Shown here one piece after another: positions 46,310 through 56,976 of a stretch of DNA of 64,000 nt. Numbering within the stretch: the first letter of the stretch is position 1; each line of letters starts with the position of its first letter. The translations under genes and the position numbers were made by a program. The notes beneath the pieces were generated by a model. The model had not been told where the DNA came from. It searched no databases and was given only the letters and a program-made list of their open reading frames with translations. The DNA is from Carnegiea gigantea. Its lineage: Eukaryota > Streptophyta > Magnoliopsida > Caryophyllales > Cactaceae. The stretch spans positions 402,501 through 466,500 of the forward strand of contig JAKOGI010000008.1 in assembly GCA_029747015.1 (NCBI GenBank). Direction: 5' to 3'.

Positions 46310-47850
46310 AGCATTTTTGAATGAGATTTATCTCACAAGCTTCTAGCGCGACTGGATGTTGTTAGGATGATCACTAAAAATTCTGAAGACAAACTAAATA
46401 ATTAGTTATTGTAAGATGATTAATGAATAATCTGTAATAAAAACTTGCATATGAAAAAGTTACACTGCAATGAATGAATCAATAGGCATCCTCAAACAAA
46501 TTAAGGTCGTGTTTGGCAATAGTGTCTCAAGTAGCGTTTAGTATTTTGATCAAGTTAATACACTAATCAGTCAATTTATAGTGTTCGGTAACTTAGTGTT
46601 TTGAATAACATTTCAAGTAGCGTTTAGCGTTTTAAGTAGCATTTTTGAAAAGCTAACAGTATTAGTTGTTGGCATTCAGAAGTAGCGTTTCATATTTTTT
46701 GGCCCAAAAATATCATTTGGAAATTTTATATTTGGAATCCTTTCATATTAATTTACATTAATCAGCTAATCCAACAGCTAAATTTACCGAACACATTTAT
46801 TTCAACCACTTATCTAAAAAGCTATCCACTAACAGCTAAATTAGAAACACGATCAGCTATATAAATAGTTATCTACTATCTGAACCGCTATTCACTATCT
46901 AAACAGCTAATTTTATCGAACATGCCAAATTAATTGCAAACATTTCAGCATATCATATTGACAACATGAGTTCATACAAGATAAATTAATGTTAAGAGAA
47001 TATGATTTATTTTAATTTCAAATACCATTTTGGTTCAACAAGGCAACTTGTGGTTAGGTCAAAATTGCTACAGTATAATATCTAAGTAATCTAAGTTGCA
47101 TCACGATTAAATTAATGCGGGTTGCCACTTCGTGCCTTTCGACGAAGGTTATAATGTCCAATGGTGTATGGGTTGACCATTATCAAGCGTTTGAAGATAA
47201 GATTGAGAGCCAATTGTGCTGGAATTGAGTCACTATATCACACGATAAAAAGCAGCAATGGAGCACAATCCACTTGATTATTTTACGTACTGGTATAATT
47301 TGTTTATCGTATAATTAGTCACATACATGAAATAATTAATATATTTCATGCTCGTAGATTGCATCACCCTAGGTAAGATTAGATGTATATGTCACCTATA
47401 TTTTCGCATTTTTGGTCTAAATTTCAAAGCATACGTGTCTTTGATTTCAAAGTAAAGGAAAATAATTGGGATTTCATTTCTTGAAGGTAATTTTCTGTAT
47501 TTTTCTTAAAAATAAGGATGTGAAAAAAAATGTCACAACCATTTGTCCCAAATTCCATCACATTATTGTGGGCCCAAAAACTATATATCCAACCATTGGA
47601 TGTTAGTCATTTTGCAAGCTCCTTCCTGGCTCCGACTCTCCCAGCCACACAAAGTTAATCCCATTGTACTTCATGTGCTAGTTGAACTATTGCTATCACA
47701 AATATCCACATCTTGATAGTAGTAGTATATGTTGTTGAATGAGAATATCTTGGCTTCAATATGTAACTTGTGTTATTGGCGAAATTTGGGACAACTTTTG
47801 AAAGTTCTGACAGTTGGAGACTGAGTGATCTGAATTTCGTGGATAAAAAT
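46310..47850. repeat. 1.6-kb tandem duplication, copy A
   Basis: Homologous to 47925-49800. Shared landmarks include CTTCTAG..GACTGGATGTTGTTA versus CTTCTAG..GACTGAATGTTGTTA, TTTTAATTTCAAATACCATT, GAGCCAATTGTGCTGGAATT versus GAGCCAATTATGCTGGAATT, AAAAAGCAGCAATGGAG, and TGTGTTATTGGCGAAATTT. A hAT-type MITE lies at 46503-46931 and is absent from copy B. Confidence 0.85.
46503..46931. mobile_element. Degraded hAT-like MITE
   Basis: The left end GGTCGTGTTTGGCAATAGTG resembles the GGCCCTGTTTGGCAA terminus of the element at 33492-33820. The right end (GAACATGCCAAATT) reads as a partial inverse. The interior has AGTAGCGTTT and CAGCTAAATT units. Its boundaries agree with the break in homology between duplication copies A and B. 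Confidence 0.55.
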
Positions 47851-48751
47851 TTTCTGTAAGTTTTTGTCTAATATGCCATCCAACGCTATCTTTTTTTTGG
47901 GAGGGGCTTTTATCAATACGGTATTTGATTGAATGCTTCTAGTAAGACTGAATGTTGTTAAGACGGACAGTAAAACTCGGAAGACAAACTAATAGAAGAT
48001 CAACAATTGTAGCACCTAACTCATACCATAGAAACAGCTCCCCTGGTAGAAGATCAACAACACATCATAGTATGGAGCACTGACCTGACCGTAGTAAGCC
48101 ATATGCAGCCAATGATCACTCGCAAGTAGCATTAGGAATCAAGTTGCAGAACTCCCAGATTGATTCCATTGTATTAGCCCCTTGGAAAAAAAGTGTCCCC
48201 TCACAAAGTTGAATTCATGGTATGGATGTCTCTTATAAGCCAAATCATGTTATTAGATGCTTTAGTTCCGCTGATAAACTTGCTTGATATATTTCAGACA
48301 CGACATTATTTTATTGCTTCAATTTGAAGCTCTATTATTGACGATCACCCAAAAAAAAAGGAGTTACACTAAAACGAACCGATTTTGCAGAATATCATAT
48401 ATGAAAAAGGAGCAACTGTAAAATATTTATTTCACCATGTCTTTTTGCCAAAATGAGTTCATACAAAATACATTACTCTTAAATAATATGATTCATTTTA
48501 ATTTCAAATACCATTTTGATTCACCATGGCTACCTCTAGTTACTAGGTCCAAATTGCTGGAGTATCATATCATATTTAAGCTGCATCACACAATGAATAC
48601 GGGGATGCCACTTTGGGCCTTCCGATGAAGGTCATCTTGTCCAATGGTATACGGGTTGACCATCAGGGGTTTGAAGATAAGACTGAGAGCCAATTATGCT
48701 GGAATTGAGTCACTGCCGCACGCACCAAAAAGCAGCAATGGAGTATCATAT

Positions 48752-49005
48752 TAGCTGTTTAAATTAATTATTTGTAGAAAAATTATTTAATAAAATTAAC
48801 TGTTTTTAACAAAGTTGTGAGATAAAAAGCTAATTCACCAAAAAACTAATCAAATTAGCTTTTTGAACTCAAAAAACTCTTTCAAAAAGTTATTCTTAAA
48901 CACCTGTATTAGTTTTTTGACTATATCAAACAGCTAATTTTGGTCCCAAAAATTATTTTTAACTAAAAAATTCTTCAAAAAATTATTTACCAAACAACCT
49001 GTAAT
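48752..49005. mobile_element. Degraded hAT-like MITE, 33492-33820 family
   Basis: Repeats the interior of the 33492-33820 element (TTAGCTGTTTAAATTAATTA, AAGTTGTGAGATAAAAAGCT) and ends ATTATTTACCAAACAACCTG. The left terminus is eroded. Confidence 0.6.
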
Positions 49006-49084
49006 TATTTTACATACTAGTATAATTCATTTAATGTATAATTAGTCACGCACATGAAATAACGAGTATATTTCATGCTTGTAG

Positions 49085-49423
49085 ATAGACATGGCAAAAC
49101 TGACCCGAGACCCGAAATCCGAATCGAACGACTCGGACTCGTACCCAACCCGACACCGGAAATATGCTCACCCAAAAGTGGACCCGAAATCCGAATTGGC
49201 CCGAATCGAACTATACCCGGCCCGAAATTTACCACAAAGTTGCTTGTTTTGGCATGACGAGCGTATTTGACCAAAAATTAGTTGACCCGAAATCGACCCG
49301 GACCGACCCACACCCGACCCAAACCGAAATGACCCGAAATGTCATTTAACTCGAACATGACCCAACCCGAACTTGATCCGACCCATATCCGAACCGAATG
49401 ACCCATTTATCAGGTTTAGGTTG
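49085..49423. mobile_element. ACCCGA-rich insertion
   Basis: Dense GACCCGAAA/ACCCGACCC words occupy about 340 bases between GTAGAT and TGCAGCACCC, which are adjacent in copy A. The insert is therefore younger than the tandem duplication. The left end TGGCAAAACTGACCCGAGA hints at a terminal repeat, but its class is unknown. Confidence 0.55.
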
Positions 49424-49800
49424 CAGCACCCTAGGTTAGATGTACACCTATATTCTTCCATTCTTCATCCAAGTTCCAAAGCACGCATGTCTTTGACTTC
49501 GAAATTATGGAAGTTAATTGATAATTCATTATTTAAAAGTAATTTTTTGTCCTAAATTCCTTCACGCATAGTGTGGGGCCAAAAAAATGATGCAACCATT
49601 GGACGTTCAGCTTTTTTTCAAGCTTCTTCAAGCCACACAAAATTATTTGATGTGCTATTTGAAACTATTGCTATCACAAATGTACACATCTAGATAGAAG
49701 ATATACATGTTGTCGAATGAGAATATTTAGCTTCAATGTGACTCCAACTTGTGTTATTGGCGAAATTTTGGACAAGTTCTGAAAATGATATCCGTGGTAC

Positions 49801-50640
49801 AAAATTCATTTGACCATGGTTTGTTCTTCTTTAATAAACATGAAATGGGAGAAAAACGTTAGTTATTTGAGTTTCTCTTTAAAGTATAATTGTTATCTCT
49901 TATTTGTAGGTTGTGTTTGACAATAGAGGAGAAAGAAAGGAAAAATTCGAAGTTAGAGAGAGAGAGAGAGGCGAGGGAGAGGACTATTGGATTAGGACTA
50001 TTACGGTTGTAGCGTGTAGAGTTTAATAATAGTGGAAAAAAATCATTTGCTTTTTTCTTTTTTTTCTTTTTCTTCGAACAAACTCTCGTTTTTTCAACTT
50101 AGTTTTTACTTTTTAAAAATTTTTCCATCCTAATTTTCTACATGAGTGCAACACATGCTCTTATTTTAAAATAATATTCTTCTCTTATTCAAAAGATCAA
50201 CTTTTTTTTTAAATCGTTAGATTATTGACTTACTCACCGACCATGAAATTAATATAGCAATTATTTGACTGATCTTAATCATATTTTCTTATTGATTTCA
50301 TTCGAAAAAACACAAACAAACATCAATTAAAAAGGGGGAAAAAACACAGACAAACATTTTAATACAAGAATGATGGTAACCATTGATAACCTCATTTGAC
50401 CAAATATTTTATCGAATCAACTAAACCCAATTGAAAATCAACCCTGCTCAAATTCGACTTCAATCCTTAACATCCAACAGGCTGTACTTTGCAAAAATAT
50501 ATATAGTCTTTAATTTGACAGAAAAATCCAGGAAAGAATTTGGAATCTGGGATTGATCATATTATCAAATAGATTGACTGACGCGTAGGTCCACCGTGTA
50601 AGAAATTTTAACCTTTTCTTCATCCCCCCCCCCTCTCCCT
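49801..50640. other. AT-rich spacer
   Basis: No gene recognised. A (GA)n run lies at about 49955-49972. Confidence 0.35.
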
Positions 50641-50648
50641 ATTTTGAG

Positions 50649-50789
50649 GGCTCTTTATAAATTGAAATTCATGCGCCAATTTCCTCCATCATCACACTCT
50701 CTCTCTTGTTCTCCTGCAACTCAGGCTGCATTCACCGGATTCTTCTCTGTGCCACCATTATTTCCCATTTTCTTTTCTGTTTTTCCAGG
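50649..50789 (+). promoter_or_regulatory. Probable promoter and first (non-coding) exon of F-box/kelch gene
   Basis: TTTATAAATT at about 50652-50661 is TATA-like. A pyrimidine-rich leader follows and ends TTTTTCCAG|GTAATT near 50789, a good donor site. No other gene on this strand could use it, so it is likely a 5'UTR exon spliced to just upstream of 53827. Confidence 0.45.
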
Positions 50790-51689
50790 TAATTATTCTT
50801 GCTTTACTCTGCCCTTCTTTCTCAATTATCCATTTTATTTTTCTTTTTTCCCCCCCTTTTGCTTCATCTGTATGTAAGTTTACTTGGGTTATGTAAATCT
50901 TATCCTCACCCCCTGCCCTGGGCGGGATTTCAGGGTACTGATTTGTTTGTCTGGGGCTGTTTTTTTTTTTTTTTTTTTTTTTGGGGTGTTCAATGTAATT
51001 TGTGAATGCTCATTGCCATTGATCAGCAAGATTGAATCTTTCTGGGATAATTTGGCAGATACCCATTTGATTCATGTCTGTTTTTTTGAATCAGATTTAT
51101 TAATTGCTCTGGAAAATTGCTGTTTGTTTCATGGAAAATGCAAGAGTAACCGTTCAGCAGTTCTGCAATCTTGTTCTTTCTCTGTTCAATAAACCAGAAT
51201 TGTAGTATCTTAACGTTAAATTCTGTAGTTTTCTGGGTACATCATTTAGCAATTATGGGGTTTTTCTAAAGGAAAAAAAATTGATTTTTTGGGAGGGGGT
51301 GTCTAGAATGGTCACCTGATGCTTCAGATCATATCAATCTTATTGAGCTTGAGATATGTCATGTCCACGTTCTTCTGCATTCTAATAGAATGAGGAAACC
51401 AACCTCTCTTATCTAGGAAAGATCCTTTTTTCTTTTTTGGTTTTTTAAAAATTTTCTTAGTTTTTTTTGCGGGGGAATTTCTTATGTGTTCCCTAGAGCA
51501 TATGTTTTCATTGTCCACGTGTATATATTTTCACATGTATATTTGTCATATATTAATTTTTAATATATATTTGTTGATGTGATCTTTACGAGTATGTGCT
51601 CCCAAAAATATGATATCCATATTGGGGGTGGGGGTGTTGATGTGGCCTGTGGAGGAGATAGATTTATTTATTTATTTTTTTTTTGGTGT

Positions 51690-53110
51690 GGAGGAGGGGC
51701 TAAGCCCCAATAGTTATCTTATTAAGGATTGCCTCTTCTAGGCCATACAACCCCAACACAATCAGCATACAATAAATCCTTAATCTCAACAGGGGGTGTT
51801 TGAAAAACTTCACACCCCAAAAGCCTAGATAATCCTAAATTAGTCAATTTGTCCGCGACTTGGTTTGCTTCTCTATTGCAGTGGGAGATTCGAGTTTCCC
51901 ATGTATCATCATCCAAGAGCCTTTTGCATTGACTCAGAAGCGGAGTATGTTTCAAGCACCAAGAATAATTACCCTTTAGCATCTCCACCACAACCTTGGA
52001 AGCGCTTTGCACCCAAATTTTTTGTATATGTTTTTCCCGTAATATCTTCAGGCCCCTGTAGATGGCCTTTGACTCAGCCTTAAGAGAGGAGCATCTTCCC
52101 AATGCCTCAGTGAAACCACCCATCCATTATCCCCATTCGCTTCTTAAGATTCCTCTGCATGCCGCCGGGCCCGGATTGCTTTTAGCTGCCCCGTCTGTGT
52201 TTAAAAGTACCTACCCACTTGGTGGTGCTTCCCATCCCACGTTCAGCTCCATCTGCGCTCTTACAGGTGGTGCTAACCCTTGTGTTCCCTTACCCAAGGC
52301 AGCCAGCACCTCTTCAAACTTTTCCAGGAAGAAGAGTCCTTTGTGCGTCGGAATTTGGTCCACCGAATCAAAGCATACCGCGTTCCTCCACTTCCAGAGA
52401 TACCAGCATGTAACAAGGAATTTTGTTGGCCACGTCAAATCGTCCTTTCCTGTCCGAGAGTTCTCCTTAATCCAACTCGTCACCTCCCTGTTAGGCGCCA
52501 TGCACTTAAGGCCCTTGCTTCCTAGGAAGTTCCATACCTCACATGGTTGTGGACAACCCCTCAGAATATGGTCTATGTCCTCCCGATCCCCGTGGCACAC
52601 TACACAGCTCATATGGCTAGATAGACCTCACTTACATCTATTCACATTGGTGAGTACTTTGTCATGCATAGCCAGCCAAGCGAACACGAGTGCCCTCTGG
52701 GGTGCCTTAATCTTCCATAGCCATTTCCATGAAATCGCTTCTGTTGACCATTGTTCTTGTCGGATGATCGATAGGGCCGATTTGATGGAGAAACGCCCCG
52801 ATGTCTCGTCTTTCCAATATAGACTATCTGCTAGTTGCTCCCCAAAGACCTCGAAAGAGGCTATTTTCTGGAGGATATCTGGTGGTAGTACGTCCCTAAG
52901 GGGCCCCCATCTCCATCCTGTGCTGGGCTCCCAATAGTCCGCCACCAGGCGGTGTTGGTCAGAGAAGGGAATTGGGCCAAGCGCTCTCTCAATTAGTGGC
53001 CTGTGATCCACCCAATTCTGTAACCAAAATCTCGTCTTTAGCCCATTCCCAATTGCGCATGGGCGCAAAGTTTCCTACAATGCCTCTCCAAGTACTCGAG
53101 TCACTTGGGG
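51690..53110 (-). mobile_element. L1 (LINE) relic in antisense, 5'-truncated
   Basis: Reading the minus strand from 53110 to 51690: NGLKTRFWLQNWVDHRPLIE, then GRFSIKSALSIIRQEQWS and WKIKAPQRALVFAWLAMHDK (RVT zinc-binding region), then CVVCHGDREDIDHILRGCP, then an RNase H-like domain (LKAESKAIYRGLKILREKH, NREANQVADKLTNLGLSRLL). Frameshifts and stops separate the pieces. Minus-strand A-rich sequence at about 51667-51684 looks like the 3' tail. No RT core is present. Confidence 0.85.
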
Positions 53111-53826
53111 GGGAGATTTATCAAGCAAGGGTAAGTAGTTAGTGGGTTGGTAAGAGTACGACTGGTGAAGATTTATCTTTGAAATGTCTACTTATTGCTC
53201 CTAGTCTACTTATTAATGTTGTTTAACTTGCCCAACATCTAGATTTTGTATAGTTTTTTATCCTTAAATGAAAATCATACTTTCAGTTTTAAGTAATTCA
53301 GAAAATCATACTCAATCGTAAAATAATAAGAAAAACATTCAAGAGATTCGGCTATGAGAAAATTCTCAATGTTTAATTCATCCTGAAGAAGTCATTTGTT
53401 TGTTTGACTTACCACTCTGCACTTATGTGACTCTTCACAGGTGTTGTTCATGAATAATGCAAGTCCCTGCAGGATAGATCTCGCATATGACCAGTGACAG
53501 GGGCATTGTTTGGGGGGAGAAACAATTCAGCAACAACTGAAATTGATTCTGGCCTTGTTGGAACGGCGACGACAGATATTGAGAGTCAAACTTTTCAGAT
53601 GGCCAATGGATTCGGTTTGACAAAACATAGAAAGTCTTCTGCATATAAGTCCCAATTGATTTGTTCCGCCACTGATTTCATTCATTGGTCTCGCGAAATT
53701 CCTATAGGTGATGGATTTCACGAGTTTTTCTAGTTGCTAGCCATTCAATCCTTAAGTGAGTGATAGATTTCTTGTAAAAAAAAGAAGAAAAAGAAAAAGA
53801 AGTGAGTATTAGATTTTGAGAGTCAA

Positions 53827-55372
53827 ATGCCAGGTCTTATTAGTGAAAGGAAAAGGGCAAAAGAATCAAACATGTGCTTCACCAATTTGCCCCAACAAGA
53901 CATATCCTTTATTTCTAAAGGCTCTCCTCAGTCAAGATCTAAGGTTGCTAATGACAGTTATGTCCCCATTTTGCCGGGCCTTCCTGATGACGTGGCTAAG
54001 TTATGCCTCTCGCTTGTTCCTCGGACAAACTTTTCTGCAATGGCGGCGGTGTCTAAGCGATGGAGGTCATTCATTCAAAGTGAAGAGTTCATGACCATTC
54101 GAGAACAAGCTGGGATGCTCGAAGAATGGCTCTATATGTTGACCATGGATGATGAAGGGGAGAGCCGTTGGGAGGTGTTGGATTGCTTAGGTAATAAGCA
54201 TCATGTTCTCCCGCCTATGCCTAGTGAGCTCAAGGCTGGGTTTGGGGTGGTGGTTCTCCATGGAAAGCTGCTAGTGTTGGCTGGCTGCATTGTCTCTGAA
54301 GCCGGTGCATCTGCCACATCCGATGTTTATCAATACGATTCCTGCCTCAATAGGTATGCTGCTTTTTAAAGCACCTTTTCCCCCCCGGTTGCTCCTACTG
54401 TTATCTATGTTTGAGTGGTAGATTTTATGTTGGCAATTCTGCCTGAAATATGAGATCTTGGAATGGAAATTTAGCCGCCTTAAGCAATTGAATGTTTGCG
54501 ATGTGATCTAGTATTCCTTAGTTATTGTGTGTTATGTGCTTATGGCTTGCGGTGAAACAAACACACTCGCCCTGTCTTACTAAGATTATTGACTTTTGTG
54601 TTTTCCATTGGAAAATCTTCGTAGGAAAATGAATTTTTAGCTGGAAATTTTCCACTGCAATTGATGATTTGGCTTGCAAGCTAGTCATTTCTTTTACTTC
54701 TGTCTGCCTATTCTCATGGGCCTTCAATGTTGTACTTTGATCAGCTGGAGCAAGCTCGCGAGCATGAACGTGGCTCGCTATCACTTTGCCTGCACCGAAG
54801 TCAATGGCTTGGTCTATGCCGTTGGGGGCTATGGTGAGAACGGAGAGTCACTTTCCAGTGCTGAGGTCTACAATCCCGAGACCAACAAGTGGACTATGAT
54901 TGAGCCACTACGCCGTCCAAGGTGGGGTTGTTTTGCTTGTGGGTTCAAGGGCAAGCTCTATGTCATGGGGGGCAGATCAAGCTTCACCATTGGGAACTCC
55001 AAGTTTGTCGATGTCTATGACCCTGTAAAGCAATCTTGGTGCGAGATGAAGAACGGGTGTGTCATGGTCATTGCCCACGCTGTGTTGGATAAGAAGCTGT
55101 ACTGCATTGAGTGGAAGGATCAAAGAAAGTTATCCATATTCAACCCAGAGGCCAACTCCTGGGAGATGGTCCCAGTTCCATTGACCGGGAGTCTGAGTAT
55201 CGGGTTCCAGTTTGGGATCCTTGATGGGAAGCTCTTGCTCTTCTCGCTTAGGGAGGAGCCTGGATATCGTACATTGCTGTTTGATCCCGAGGCTCCCTCT
55301 GGGTCCGGGTGGAAGACCTCCAATATCAAGCCATCGGGTTCGTGCTTGTGCAGTGTAACCATCAAGGCATGA
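53827..55372 (+). CDS. F-box/kelch-repeat protein (At1g67480-like)
   Basis: Probable substrate-recognition subunit of an SCF-type E3 ubiquitin ligase. Two coding exons, 53827-54353 and 54745-55372, give 384 residues. The start MPGLISERKRAKESNMCF matches the family N-terminus. The F-box runs at about residues 48-90 (ILPGLPDDVAKLCLSLVPRT ... KRWRSF). Kelch repeats follow, with the typical Gly-Gly and spaced Tyr/Trp pattern: GVVVLHGKLLVLAG, EVNGLVYAVGGYGENGESLS with SSAEVYNPETNKWTMIEPL, GKLYVMGGRS, DVYDPVKQSWCEM, and FNPEANSWEMVPVPL. Overall similarity and length match Arabidopsis At1g67480 as I recall it. The target substrate is unknown. A 5'UTR exon is likely near 50.7 kb, with an L1 relic in the leader intron. 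Confidence 0.93.
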
Positions 55373-56920
55373 AGGAAAGCAAGATTGTCATTTGCTGCGT
55401 TGCTTAATTGCTTTCATGGGAGTGATCTGGGTCCTAATTGTTGTAACCTTTTGTGTTTCCCTTGATGCCTTTGTTGTTGTATTAACAGAATGGGGGTTCT
55501 TATGGTCATGTTTGGTTCAGCCATAGAAAGGATACGTTGTACATATTTTAATATTTTTCCCAAGAGATCTCTATAAAAATACAAATGTTTTGTATAGTAT
55601 TATTCACGTAACTGTATTCCAAATAGTGAAATTATCTTCCAAAGAAGGCATGAAATTGCCCTCGTGCATACACGGCTGCTATCATAATTCATAGGACAAG
55701 ACCCATTGACAATATATATCTGACTGCAATATGTGTCTCAACTTTTATGATTTAAATCACTAAATTTCTAATAATTATAATCAATTATGAATCACTTACC
55801 TTAGATATTTATCGGCTATGTCGATGGACGACGAACGCAATACCCTAATTGAATCAACGTCATCTGTAAAAAATATGAATATATGATACATCTAATTTTA
55901 TGCATGTGAAAAAATTATGGATAAAAAGGTAATTTCACATAATTTATAAGTTATGACACACTTTCATTATTTAGTGATGCTATTCTTTTCCAATTTAAAA
56001 CATGACAATATAATCTTTACGTTAAGACAATATATTTAAGAAGTATCTTGTAATAAAAAATATATCATTTTGCATTTATAATCTTGCTAACACAAAGAAT
56101 TATGAGAAAATCAACGCATATTAGTTCAAGTGGTTTGAAACCTGTTTCTTTTAAGCAAAGTCTTGAGTTTAAGTCATGTGAATGGAGAAAATCTATGCTA
56201 GAAAAACTCTATCCTTTTGTGAAGCAACAATAGCTTGACTTTGATAAGACAAAGACATTAATACCCCCAAAAAAAGTTTTTATGAAAAAAGCATGACCCA
56301 TGTTACAATGATGTAAGTTTGATAAACATCCAACTTTGACTCATAAGCTTGCTCCAAATCCGAACAGGTTACAAGTATTGAAAATCATCATATGGTTCCA
56401 TTTCAACTGAAGTCATTAGTTTATTTTTCAAAAATTTTAGGTTAAAAATGGGGATAATAAGTTCATCATCAAACAACACACGGCTCACTAAATTTGATAA
56501 CAGTGTCCTAGGCCTAATAATAACTCGAATTCATATTCGAATGGATACATAAAACAACTAACGCAAAGCAGATTCGAAAATGATCCGAACTAAATTAAAT
56601 CAGACCAGAGCTAAATATTTTCTACCAAAATTAATTTCTTTATAAGATAAATTTATTGGACTAAGTACTAACAGACTTCAAGTAAACTCAAACTATGAAT
56701 AATCCGACCTAAATTAAAATCAAACTGAATCTTATTAACTCAATCTTAACCCGATCGAAACCGAATCCAATGACTTCTTTGCTAAGTCTAGCATCATCGA
56801 ACCACGAAGCTGAAGCCGAAGCCGAAGCCGAGTCCTAGCCCGAGCCCGCGCCCGCCCAAACCCCCCCCCCCCCCAAAAAAGCCAAATTTCGAACAGCACT
56901 TTCCCCCACTAAAACCCTCC
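55373..56920. other. F-box gene 3'UTR and AT-rich spacer
   Basis: The 3'UTR probably ends before about 55650. The remainder is AT-rich, with ACCGAA-type words near 56560-56770 and a C14A6 tract at 56861-56880 just before the NUP54 leader. No gene. Confidence 0.4.
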
Positions 56921-56960
56921 TCTCTCTCTCTCTCTCTCTCTCCCTCCCTCCCTCCCTCCC
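56921..56960. repeat. CT/CCCT microsatellite in NUP54 leader
   Basis: A (CT)n run passes into (CCCT)n directly upstream of the NUP54 ATG (56977), within the 5'UTR. Confidence 0.85.
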
Positions 56961-56976
56961 CCCTCCGTCGTTAAGA

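Larger units (their letters stand above)
47925..49800. repeat. 1.6-kb tandem duplication, copy B
   Basis: Second copy of 46310-47850, split by two inserts absent from copy A: 48752-49005 and about 49085-49423. No coding sequence. Confidence 0.85.
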
